Source of the DNA: Paracoccus sp. M683
Lineage (GTDB): Bacteria > Pseudomonadota > Alphaproteobacteria > Rhodobacterales > Rhodobacteraceae
Assembly (NCBI RefSeq): GCF_007096355.1
Contig: NZ_VKDF01000010.1
Location: 1 to 64,000 of the forward strand
Length of the DNA: 64,000 nucleotides
Direction: 5' to 3'
The position numbers and the translations under genes are program-made. The notes under the pieces were generated by a model that was given only the letters and a program-made list of their open reading frames with translations, had not been told where the DNA came from and did no database searches. Shown here in pieces: positions 17,976 through 25,228 of the stretch (the stretch's first letter is position 1; the number at the start of each line of letters is the position of its first letter).

Positions 17976-18324
17976 GGGGTCTCCTTTTCGGTTCTGCATC
18001 TCGGGGATTGCCGGTGCGAAGCCTTGCGCCGACGGGGTGCCCGCTGCTGCCCTGTGATCTGGCCATGGCCTGACCCGGCGAGGATGGGCGCGGCACCCGC
18101 AAGATAGGGGCAGCGATTTCATTGCAACAAGAGGGCACAGCCATGTGACCTGCGCGCGCCGCGCGCCGCGCGCCCATGCGGGCGGGTGCGCCTTGTATTG
18201 CAGATGTGCCGGTGTCATGGCGCGGGCTCGCGTTCTGGTGAATAAAATGCACAAATTTCGATAACCACGACGTATTGCAAATGTCAAATTATCGTTTTAC
18301 GGTAATTTAACTATCGAGGACATC
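17976..18324. promoter_or_regulatory. 350-base divergent intergenic region, AT-rich promoter on the right
   Basis: No gene is supported here. Near 18152-18172 there is an alternating GC tract (TGCGCGCGCC then GCGCGCCGCG). From 18240 the sequence turns AT-rich. TTGCAA near 18274 with TACGGT about 17 bases further on is a possible promoter for the WrbA-like gene. ATTATCG and CGGTAAT (one mismatch) form an interrupted palindrome around 18289-18307 that could be an operator. These are sequence patterns only. Confidence 0.4.
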
Positions 18325-19008
18325 ATGATTCGATTGATCCCAGAGGCAAAGGACGTGCGGACGCTGGTGTTGTTTCACTCGCGCACCGGCAATACCCGGC
18401 TGCTGGCCGAGGCCGTGGCCGAGGGCGCGCGGATCGGTGGTGGTGCCTCGGTCGCGCTGCGTCACCTGCCGGAACTTGGTGATCAGGATGCCTTGCTTGC
18501 GCATGACTATGTCGGGCCGAAATATGCCGCCGTTCGCGCCAGTTGTCCCACTGCCGCGATCCAGGATATCGCGGCGGCGGATGTGGTCATTCTGGGCTGT
18601 CCCACCCGCATGGGCGGGATGACCGCCGAGATGAAGGCGCTGATCGACGAGTTGGGCGGGGTCTGGCAAAGCGGCGCGTTTCAGGACAAGGTCGGCGCCT
18701 GTTTCACCACCGCCTCGACCCCGCATGGCGGGCAGGAAATGACGCTGATCGGGATGTCGGTGGCGATGATCCACCTGGGCATGATCCTTGCCGCGCCGGG
18801 CTATACCGCGCGGATCACCGAAAACGCCGGCTCGCCCTATGGCGCAACCGCGACATCCAAACATTTCGGCCAGCGCGTCGGGCCGACCAGCGACGACCTT
18901 CAGGCGGCACGCGCCCTGGGGCGTCGCGCGGCGCTGGTCGGGCGCGACCTGCTGCGCGGCCGCGCCGCCGCCGAACACCCATTGCCGGGCCAACAGACCA
19001 CCGGCTGA
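18325..19008 (+). CDS. WrbA-like flavodoxin-fold NAD(P)H:quinone oxidoreductase
   Basis: 227 aa FMN-binding protein. The phosphate-binding loop is FHSRTGNTRLLAEAVAEG (18-35), followed by VVILGCPTRMGGMTAEMKAL and CFTTASTPHGGQEMTL, and the WrbA/NQO segment GSPYGATATS. These enzymes reduce quinones by two electrons and protect against redox cycling of catechol-type intermediates. It is the first gene of a same-strand run with a VOC protein 24 bases downstream (strong GAGGAGG site). It is slightly longer than WrbA (about 200 aa) because of the tail after residue 200. Confidence 0.85.
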   Translation: MIRLIPEAKDVRTLVLFHSRTGNTRLLAEAVAEGARIGGGASVALRHLPELGDQDALLAHDYVGPKYAAVRASCPTAAIQDIAAADVVILGCPTRMGGMTAEMKALIDELGGVWQSGAFQDKVGACFTTASTPHGGQEMTLIGMSVAMIHLGMILAAPGYTARITENAGSPYGATATSKHFGQRVGPTSDDLQAARALGRRAALVGRDLLRGRAAAEHPLPGQQTTG

Positions 19009-19032
19009 ACCGATCGAGGAGGAAAAACGATC

Positions 19033-19620
19033 ATGTCCGAACTACAGAACCGCACATCCGCCATTGGCGCGCGTGATCTGGACGACAGCAACGCCTTTGG
19101 CCTGGCCAGTGTCGATCATTTCGCGCTGCCCACGCGCAATATCGCGCTGATGGAGAAATTCGTCCGCGAGGTGCTGGGCGGCGAACCCTATTATTACGCC
19201 GGTTTTGACGATGTCGACCGCGACATGGGCCGCGTGCCGCATATCTTCATCCGCGTCGGCAATGTGCTGTTCCAATGCACCGAGGTCCCCGAGGGCGAGA
19301 TGACCGTCAGCAAGGATGACGAAAATGTCGCGCCCCATGTCGCCTTCAAGGTGACCGCAAAGGATCTGGAAGCGAATTTCGAACGGCTGAAGAAAATCAT
19401 TCCGGTTTCCGGCCCCTATCGCCATCGGGGCATCGACTGCACCACCTTCTACTTCATGACGCCCGAGGGTCATAAGCTGGAAATCTGCACCTGGGAGCCC
19501 TACCCGGAAGAGAAATCCATGATGATGGGCGCCCCCGGCGTCGGCATCATGAAGTGGAAGGATCTGGTCCATGACTGGCCGAACATGCCAGCCCGGCAGC
19601 CCGAGGGCGTTGACGGCTAG
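19033..19620 (+). CDS. VOC-superfamily protein (glyoxalase/extradiol-dioxygenase fold)
   Basis: 195 aa. One vicinal-oxygen-chelate module starts SVDHFALPTRNIALMEKFVR (about 28-47), continues VPHIFIRVGNVLFQC and APHVAFKVTAKDLEANFERL, and ends GHKLEICTWEPYP near 150. The likely metal ligands are the His of VDHFAL, the His of PHVAF and the Glu of KLEICTW. A Met/Trp-rich tail of about 40 residues follows (MKWKDLVHDWPNMPA). The start has an excellent Shine-Dalgarno (GAGGAGG). The reaction is unknown; a ring-cleaving or isomerising role would fit a cluster that also has a quinone reductase, an RraA-like aldolase and a dienelactone hydrolase. Confidence 0.8.
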   Translation: MSELQNRTSAIGARDLDDSNAFGLASVDHFALPTRNIALMEKFVREVLGGEPYYYAGFDDVDRDMGRVPHIFIRVGNVLFQCTEVPEGEMTVSKDDENVAPHVAFKVTAKDLEANFERLKKIIPVSGPYRHRGIDCTTFYFMTPEGHKLEICTWEPYPEEKSMMMGAPGVGIMKWKDLVHDWPNMPARQPEGVDG

Positions 19621-19651
19621 GCCGTCGCCCCTGCTGCGCGATCTGCGGGCC

Positions 19652-19667
19652 GGCGGCTTCTGCCGCC
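19652..19667 (+). repeat. Intra-cluster hairpin
   Basis: GGCGGC (19652-19657) and GCCGCC (19662-19667) pair around the tetraloop TTCT in the 92-base gap between the VOC gene and the TAXI-like gene. A good ribosome site (AAAGGAAA) follows just before the next ATG. It may attenuate or process the message between two parts of the cluster. Confidence 0.45.
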
Positions 19668-19712
19668 CGCGACTTTCCCTGTCCAAGGGCATGCCATGCC
19701 AAAGGAAACCCC

Positions 19713-20726
19713 ATGATTGTCACCAACGACACCGATCCCCTTGAATTCAAGATGCTGACGCCGGGCTTCAACTGGCTGCGGTTGGGGGCGGTGATGGCCC
19801 ATGCCATCAACGGCTATCACAGCCCGCTGCCCAAGGGCTCGACCATCTCGACCCATACCGATCATCCGGGGCGGATGTGTTTTGCCGGGCCGCAACTGGT
19901 TCATGACGGGGTCTATCAGACCGGGTTGTCCTCGCCGCCCTGGCTGGTTCGTTCGATTGCCGAAGGCGGGATTCTGGGTGGCGAAAAGCTGGACCTGGCG
20001 GCCATCGCCACGCTGCCCCATGACGACCTGTCCACGATGATGGTCCGGCGCGAGTTGGGCATCACCCGGATCGAGGATATCCGCGACCGCAAAATCCCGC
20101 TGCGTGTAGGCATCCCGCCGCGTGGCATGGGCCATCCCGGCGGCTGGATCATCGACAAGGTGCTGGAGGAATACGGCTTCTCGCTGGCCGATATCGAAAG
20201 CTGGGGCGGGCAGGTGATCGACGCCGACCGCGCCCCCATCGACGCGCTGGCCGTGCATGTAAAGCAGAAAAGCCGCCTGCAAAAGCTGCGCGACGGCGAG
20301 CTTGATGCCATCTTTGACGAGGCGATCATGACCCAGCCCTGGCATGACATAACCCAGGCCGTCGACATGCAGTTCCTGTCGGTCAGCGATCAGGTTCTGA
20401 CCCGGCTGGAACAGAAACATGGCGCACGCCGCAAGGTGATGAAGGCGGGGCGTTTCCGTCTTCAGGATCAGGACATCGCCTGCGTCGACTTTTCGAACTG
20501 GTGCCTGTTCTGCCGTCGCGATCTGCCGGATCGCTATGCCTATCTTCTGGCGCAGGCGCTGGTCCAGCACGGGGCCGAGGTCGAGGGCATGTATCCTCCG
20601 CCTTTCAGCCCGCTGACCTCGCCTGTCAGCGCGCAGGCACTGTGCCTTGACGACACGCTGCCCTTCCACCCCGGCGCGATCCGCTTCTATGAAGAAGAGG
20701 GCGCGGTGATCGGTGGCCCGAAATGA
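19713..20726 (+). CDS. TAXI-family TRAP binding-protein homologue without signal peptide
   Basis: 337 aa with the fold signatures of TAXI/NMT1-type solute-binding proteins: a middle IRDRKIPLRVGIPPRGMGHP, VLEEYGFSLADIESWGG, and the C-terminal FHPGAIRFYEEEG, which is the typical TAXI ending. The N-terminus (MIVTNDTDPLEFKMLTPGFN) has no hydrophobic signal, and no TRAP membrane component lies nearby. It is therefore probably cytoplasmic. It may be a ligand-sensing protein or a binding-protein-fold enzyme, as known for 4,5-dihydroxyphthalate decarboxylase. The stop overlaps the RraA-like gene (ATGA), which suggests both act on the same substrate. Confidence 0.7.
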   Translation: MIVTNDTDPLEFKMLTPGFNWLRLGAVMAHAINGYHSPLPKGSTISTHTDHPGRMCFAGPQLVHDGVYQTGLSSPPWLVRSIAEGGILGGEKLDLAAIATLPHDDLSTMMVRRELGITRIEDIRDRKIPLRVGIPPRGMGHPGGWIIDKVLEEYGFSLADIESWGGQVIDADRAPIDALAVHVKQKSRLQKLRDGELDAIFDEAIMTQPWHDITQAVDMQFLSVSDQVLTRLEQKHGARRKVMKAGRFRLQDQDIACVDFSNWCLFCRRDLPDRYAYLLAQALVQHGAEVEGMYPPPFSPLTSPVSAQALCLDDTLPFHPGAIRFYEEEGAVIGGPK

Positions 20727-21250
20727 GTGGGGCGATGCAGGCGACCACCGCCGATCTGCACGATTCCGATCCTGATGGCACCCGCGTGGTCGAGGCACAG
20801 TTCCGTGCCTTTGGCCAGCGGCGGCGGTTCTGGGGCCACTGCGTGCCCGTACGGACCTATGAAAGCCACTTGCCGGTGCTGGAAGCACTGCGCGGTGATG
20901 GGCAGGGCAAGGTGCTGGTCGTCGATGGCGGCGGCTCGCTGCGGATCGGGATCATGGGTGATCGGCTGGCCGAGATCGGCGTGGCGAATGGCTGGGTCGG
21001 TGTGGTGATCAACGGCGCGATCCGCGATTCCGTGGTGATTGACCAGCTTGATCTGGGCGTGCGCGCGCTTGGCGTGACGGCCCGGCGCGGCAGCGCCACC
21101 ACCGCCCCCGGCGGGCCCGAGTCGGTCGGCTTCGGCGGCGTCCGCTTTACCCCCGACGACTGGATCTATGTCGACGAGGATGCGGTGATCGTCCGTTCTG
21201 TCCGGCTCGATCCTGCCGAACTGAAGCCATTGCCGGGCGCAGGCTACTGA
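20723..21250 (+). CDS. RraA-family protein, probable class II pyruvate aldolase
   Basis: 175 aa. The core motifs GKVLVVDGGGSLRIGIMGD, GVVINGAIRDSVVIDQL and FGGVRFTPDDWIYVDEDAVI are those of the RraA/4-hydroxy-4-methyl-2-oxoglutarate aldolase family. The Arg-Asp pair in GAIRDS is kept; E. coli RraA, the RNase E regulator, has Gln after this Arg. A metal-dependent aldolase or oxaloacetate decarboxylase is therefore more likely than RNase control. It overlaps the TAXI-like gene by 4 bases. A close relative occurs at 30245 in this window. Confidence 0.82.
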   Translation: MSGAMQATTADLHDSDPDGTRVVEAQFRAFGQRRRFWGHCVPVRTYESHLPVLEALRGDGQGKVLVVDGGGSLRIGIMGDRLAEIGVANGWVGVVINGAIRDSVVIDQLDLGVRALGVTARRGSATTAPGGPESVGFGGVRFTPDDWIYVDEDAVIVRSVRLDPAELKPLPGAGY

Positions 21251-21295
21251 CTGCCCGGCATCCGCCGCTTTCATCACATGCTTTGGGAGGAGCAG

Positions 21296-22261
21296 ATGGA
21301 CAGACGCCGTTTCATCAATCTGGCGGGGTGTTCCGCCGCAGGGGTCATGCTGGGGGCGCTTGCCTTGCCCGGCTGGCGGTCAGCGGCGGCGCAGGGCGCA
21401 ACCGAACCGCAGCCTTTTGGGGCGGAAAAGCTGGGCACCGTCAGTCAGACTGATGCGGGCAAGGTGCTGGCGATGGATTCATTGCTGAACATCTATGACC
21501 CGCGCGTCACGCCCGCCGATGTCGTCATCGCCGGGTCCTATTGCGGTGCCTCGACCCTGCCGCATGTGGTGCGCCAGGGCGTGCGCGGCGTCGTCGCCCA
21601 TGATGCGGGCATCGGCAAGGATCGGGCCGGCATCGGCGCGCTGCCCGTGGGCGATCAGCATGGCATTCCGGTGGCGGCTGTCGAGACCATGTCGGCGGCG
21701 CTGTCCAATGGCCGCTCGATGGCCGGGGGTGTGATCAGCTTTGCCAACCAGACCGCGACTTCGCTTGGCGTGACCGTCGGGATGTCGGCAATCGAGGCCG
21801 CCACATTGATGCTGGGCGCGCCCTTGCGCCAGCCATCCGAGACCGAACTGCCGCTGGATCGCCGCATCAGCGAGATGATCAAGGTGGGCAGCGGCAGGGC
21901 CTATGCCTCGTCCGCCGTGACCAATTTTCCCGAAGGTGATGAACATGCGCAGGATGTGATCGTCTGGGGCGCGCATATGGGTGCGATTGCCGGGCCAATC
22001 ATCGAAAAGCGCCGCTTCAAGGGCTGCATCGGCAATGATTGCGGCAAGGCCAGGTTTGACAGCGGCATCGCGGCCCTGCCGATCCTGAACCGGATGGGGA
22101 TCATGGCAGCCTCGGTCGGAACGATGTCAGCGCGGATTGGCGATGGTTACAGCAGTTGGAACGACGGTCGGATATCGGCGGCGAATGATCTTGCGCTTGC
22201 GGCCGGTGTGGCGCTTGAGATGCCGGCCTCGGATGCGGCGCGGCTGATGTTGCTGGCATAG
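21296..22261 (+). CDS. Tat-exported, internally duplicated protein of unknown family
   Basis: 321 aa. The N-terminus MDRRRFINLAGCSAAGVMLG is a twin-arginine signal, cleaved around AAAQG (near 34). I do not recognise the mature protein, but it is a tandem duplication. Residues 75-175 (DVVIAGSYCGAS..., GIGALPVGDQHGIP, TMSAALSNG, GVISFANQTA, AATLML) align end to end with 220-321 (DVIVWGAHMGAI..., GIAALPILNRMGIM, TMSARIGDG, GRISAANDLA, AARLML), about one third identical by eye. Tat export suggests folding, perhaps with a cofactor, before secretion. The ATG at 21296 has GGGAGGAG 3 bases upstream; an in-frame ATG at 21278 lacks this and would spoil the signal. It sits between the RraA-like aldolase and the dienelactone hydrolase. 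Confidence 0.7.
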   Translation: MDRRRFINLAGCSAAGVMLGALALPGWRSAAAQGATEPQPFGAEKLGTVSQTDAGKVLAMDSLLNIYDPRVTPADVVIAGSYCGASTLPHVVRQGVRGVVAHDAGIGKDRAGIGALPVGDQHGIPVAAVETMSAALSNGRSMAGGVISFANQTATSLGVTVGMSAIEAATLMLGAPLRQPSETELPLDRRISEMIKVGSGRAYASSAVTNFPEGDEHAQDVIVWGAHMGAIAGPIIEKRRFKGCIGNDCGKARFDSGIAALPILNRMGIMAASVGTMSARIGDGYSSWNDGRISAANDLALAAGVALEMPASDAARLMLLA

Positions 22262-22277
22262 GAAAGGGACAGGGATC

Positions 22278-22994
22278 ATGCAGACCGAGGATTTCGATTT
22301 CGACTATCAGGGCCAGCGCTGCGGCGCCTATGCGGCCTGGGATGACAGCCTTGCCGGGCCCCTGCCGGGGGTGCTGGTGATCCACGACCTGTGGGGGTTT
22401 GGCGAGCAACCGAAGGATCGGGCGCGGCGGCTGGCGGCGATGGGCTATCACGCGCTTGCGGTCGATCTTTACGGCGACCGGCGCGAGCCGCAGACGCTGG
22501 ACGAGGCGTTTCCGCTGGTCGGGCAGTTGCGTGGCGACGTGCCGGCGCTGCGCAAGCGGCTGCATCATGTGCTGGACATGCTGGCGGGGCGGCCGGGGGT
22601 CGATGCCGGGCGGCTGGCCTCGATCGGGTTCTGCCTGGGCGGGGTCAGCTCGCTGGAACTGGCGCGGGACGGGGCCGATCTGCGTGCGATTGTTGGGTTT
22701 CATTGCAATCTGGACACGCCGTTGCCGGCGCAGAAGGGGCAGGTGCGGCCGTCGATCCTGATCTGCACGGGCGGCGATGATCCGATCATCCCGCAGGACC
22801 AGATCAGCGGTTTCATGGATGAGATGCGCGATGCCGGTGCCGATTGGCAGATGAATTTCTATGGCGGGGCGGGGCATAATTTCACCAACAACTTCGCTGA
22901 CCGCGCGGGCATTCCGGGCGTCGCCTATCAGGAAACCGCCGACCGCCGCGCCTGGCAGGCGCTGGCCGCTTTCTTCGAAGAGAACCTGCGCTGA
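22278..22994 (+). CDS. Dienelactone hydrolase family protein
   Basis: 238 aa alpha/beta hydrolase. The catalytic triad of the family is visible: C119 in the nucleophile elbow GFCLGG, D167/D168 in CTGGDDPIIP, and H200 in GGAGHNFT. VLVIHDLWGFGEQPKDRARR (32-51) is the family's N-terminal signature. A Cys nucleophile rather than Ser points to a true dienelactone-hydrolase-type lactonase. It is the last gene of the 18.3-23.0 kb cluster, 16 bases after the duplicated Tat protein. It probably opens a lactone formed in the route. Confidence 0.88.
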   Translation: MQTEDFDFDYQGQRCGAYAAWDDSLAGPLPGVLVIHDLWGFGEQPKDRARRLAAMGYHALAVDLYGDRREPQTLDEAFPLVGQLRGDVPALRKRLHHVLDMLAGRPGVDAGRLASIGFCLGGVSSLELARDGADLRAIVGFHCNLDTPLPAQKGQVRPSILICTGGDDPIIPQDQISGFMDEMRDAGADWQMNFYGGAGHNFTNNFADRAGIPGVAYQETADRRAWQALAAFFEENLR

Positions 22995-23014
22995 CAGGCG
23001 GCCCGCGCCGGGGG

Positions 23015-23034
23015 CGCCGCCGGCCGCGGCGGCG
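23015..23034. terminator. GC-rich hairpin between convergent genes
   Basis: CGCCGCC (23015-23021) pairs with GGCGGCG (23028-23034) around a 6-base loop, immediately before the MFS stop codon and 20 bases after the dienelactone hydrolase stop. There is no T-run. It may end transcription in both directions. Confidence 0.45.
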
Positions 23035-24246
23035 TCAGGAAGCGCCCTTGCGGGGCGATCCGACGCTGCCCAGCAGCCAGGCGATCAGGGCGGCCATTGG
23101 CAGCAGGACGATCGCGGCGATCAGGAAGGTCGTCGGATAGCCGTACAGATCGACCAGCGGCTGAATGACCAGCGGCGACAGGAACTGCCCCAGAAACAGC
23201 GCCGTCGTGACCGTGCCCGATACCGCGCCGCGGCGGCGTTCGGGCGCCACGGTCAGGGCCGAGACGATGAAGGTCGGCATGACATAGCCAAGCCCCAGCC
23301 CGATCAGCAGCGACCCGATGCGCACCCCGGTCATGGACTGGATCTGATGCAGCGCGAAAAAGCCTGCCGCGATGATCACATAGCCAAGCGCCGGGGTCAG
23401 CCCATTGCCAAGCCGCGCCCGGACGGCGGCAAAGCTGATTGCCGAAATCCCGCCGGTGATGGTCAGCAGCGCCATTGCCTGTGCCGAGGCGGCGGGTTCG
23501 GGATGGCCGATGCTGACCAGATAGAACGGGATCTGCGTCGGCACGATATAGAACAGCACCAGCGTCAGCGACGCCATGACCGAGATGATGGCCACGATCC
23601 TGGGCCAGTCGCTGTGGCCCTCGGCCGGGTCGCCGCCGCTGACCTTGGCGCTGCGGTCCGGCTCGGTCAGGGCGAACCACAGGAAGGGCAGATAGGCGAA
23701 ACCAAGCGCATAGATCAGGAATGGCAGGCGCGGCGAGATGCCCGCAAGCCAGCCCGCCAGCGCGATAAAGACGAAGCCGCCCAGATTGGTCGCCCCCATC
23801 TGCCAGCCCATGAAGCGCCCGCGATCGGCTGCCGCGAAGTAGTCGCCCACCAGCGCCGATTGCGTCACCATGATCAGCGCCACACCAAGCCCCAGGATCA
23901 GGCGGCTGACAAAGATCCCCTCCAGCGAGGGCAGCAGCGCGCCTGCGGTCCCCGAAATGGCGTAAAGCGCGACCCCGGCCAGCAGCAACGGCCTGCGTCC
24001 GAACCTGTCCGAGGCCATGCCGATACAGGGCGCCGAGATCGCCACCAGCAGCGAGGGTGCCGTGACCAGCAGTCGCGTCAGCAGCCCCGCATTGGGCGTG
24101 TCGGCAAAGCTGGCCTCTAATCCCGGCAGGGCTGGTGTGATGGTGGCATTTGACATGATTGTCAGCGTCGCCGCCAACAGCAAGGCCCAGACCCTTGGAT
24201 CGCTTGCCATGCTGCGGCCGGCCGGATTTTGCGGGTCTGATGCCAT
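23035..24246 (-). CDS. MFS transporter
   Basis: 403 aa, about 12 hydrophobic segments. The MFS loop 2-3 motif is DRFGRRPLLLAGVALYA near 80-100, and the second-half equivalent is weaker (PERRRGAVSGTVTTALFLGQ). It is typical of the drug/metabolite exporter branch (DHA1-like). The ATG at 24246 has GGAGA upstream; the longer frame adds a polar stretch unlike a transporter N-terminus. It follows the GntR regulator on the same strand (128-base gap). Substrate unknown; export of an acid or toxic intermediate is possible. Confidence 0.85.
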   Translation of the reverse strand: MASDPQNPAGRSMASDPRVWALLLAATLTIMSNATITPALPGLEASFADTPNAGLLTRLLVTAPSLLVAISAPCIGMASDRFGRRPLLLAGVALYAISGTAGALLPSLEGIFVSRLILGLGVALIMVTQSALVGDYFAAADRGRFMGWQMGATNLGGFVFIALAGWLAGISPRLPFLIYALGFAYLPFLWFALTEPDRSAKVSGGDPAEGHSDWPRIVAIISVMASLTLVLFYIVPTQIPFYLVSIGHPEPAASAQAMALLTITGGISAISFAAVRARLGNGLTPALGYVIIAAGFFALHQIQSMTGVRIGSLLIGLGLGYVMPTFIVSALTVAPERRRGAVSGTVTTALFLGQFLSPLVIQPLVDLYGYPTTFLIAAIVLLPMAALIAWLLGSVGSPRKGAS

Positions 24247-24374
24247 GTGATGTTCTCCGTTGCGGGGGCGGGACGGCGCCGCCAGCGGTGGCTTTGCCTG
24301 ACGCGCGGATCGCGCCATGGTGATCTATTGCGTTCCGGTCTGCAAGAACCGGCACGCGGCACGGTTTCAGGTCA

Positions 24375-25091
24375 TCAGCCGGGTCGGACCGGCATTTTGC
24401 CCTGCCGGGGCGCGGGGTGATCGGCCTGAGGATCGGTCAGCACGAAAGAGGCGGCGGACAGGATGTGAACCTCCATCGCCTTGCCGGCCAGTTCGACCAT
24501 GCCACCGGCGATCGCGACCGCGATTTCGTGGTGATGGCTGGCCGATCGCATCCGCTGTTCGGTGCCATAGGCTTGCAGCGTCAGCGTCACCAGATTCACG
24601 TCGATCGTGCTTTGCAGCAGCAGCTCCAGCCGGCGGGCATGGGCGGCCTCGACGATCTTGCAGTGAAACAGCGCGTTTTCGGCGTCGATCCGGGGCACGA
24701 CATCGGCATGCGGGTCCGACAGCATCTCGTCCACCAGCAGCGCCATCCGGGCGGCCGAGGCGACCAGTTCGGCCCGCTGCAAGGGCGTTGCAAATTCGGC
24801 GGCGCGGGCGGCGGCATAGGATTCCAGCCGCGCCCGGATGTCAAAGATCGTGCGAATTTCGTCGCGGGTGGGCAGGATGCACCACAGCCCGCTGCCCTTG
24901 CGCCGTTGCAGCAGCCCCTCGATCAGCAGGCGTCCGACGGCGTTGCGCACCGGGGTGCGTGACAGGTCCAGCATCTCGGCCAGCCCTGCCTCGGTCACCT
25001 TGCGATCGGTGGGAAGCCGGCCACTGAGAATCGCGCTGCGCAAGATGCGATAGGCACGGTCTGCTGCGGTTTCGCCCTTGGGTTCGGCCAT
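24375..25091 (-). CDS. GntR-family regulator with FCD domain
   Basis: 238 aa. The winged helix 8-75 includes AYRILRSAILSGRLPTDRKV and EAGLAEMLDLSRTPVRNAVG. The helical FCD ligand domain from about 90 has FDIRARLESYAAARAAEFA, a DAENALFHCKIVEAAH segment and a SHHHEIAVAIAGG region with candidate metal-binding His residues. Such regulators usually sense organic acids or acyl-CoAs. It is divergent from the CoA-transferase operon across a 137-base region with a mirrored pair of TGGATGCA/TGTATCCA boxes, so it probably controls that operon and itself. The ATG at 25091 is chosen because the longer frame runs through the operator. Confidence 0.88.
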   Translation of the reverse strand: MAEPKGETAADRAYRILRSAILSGRLPTDRKVTEAGLAEMLDLSRTPVRNAVGRLLIEGLLQRRKGSGLWCILPTRDEIRTIFDIRARLESYAAARAAEFATPLQRAELVASAARMALLVDEMLSDPHADVVPRIDAENALFHCKIVEAAHARRLELLLQSTIDVNLVTLTLQAYGTEQRMRSASHHHEIAVAIAGGMVELAGKAMEVHILSAASFVLTDPQADHPAPRQGKMPVRPG

Positions 25092-25102
25092 GTTTGTCCC
25101 GA

Positions 25103-25190
25103 AAATGGATGCAATTTTTTTCACCATAGGGCTTTTGAAAAGTAAATACTTGCAGAATCGGAAATTGTGCCTAAAAAATGTATCCAATTT
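25103..25190. promoter_or_regulatory. Mirrored operator pair between GntR gene and CoA-transferase operon
   Basis: AAATGGATGCAATTTTTT (25103-25120) and, in inverse orientation, AAAAAATGTATCCAATTT (25173-25190) are near reverse complements sharing a GGAT(A/G)CA core beside a T6 or A6 run. Each lies 12-40 bases upstream of one divergent start codon. TTGCAG near 25150 followed after 17 bases by an A-rich -10 could be the rightward promoter. The symmetry suggests autoregulation and co-regulation by the GntR protein. Confidence 0.55.
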
Positions 25191-25228
25191 CGCGACGGGA
25201 GGGTTGCGAAAGCGGAGGAGCAGGCAGA

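Noticed and set aside
20723..21250. Calling the RraA-like proteins RNase E inhibitors
   Set aside because: They keep the aldolase Arg-Asp pair and lie in carboxylate uptake clusters, so the RNA-decay role of E. coli RraA is less likely.
22861..24120. 419-codon plus-strand frame opposite the MFS transporter
   Set aside because: The minus strand encodes a 12-helix transporter; the plus-strand product is a charged, repetitive Arg/Gln/Asp-rich shadow.
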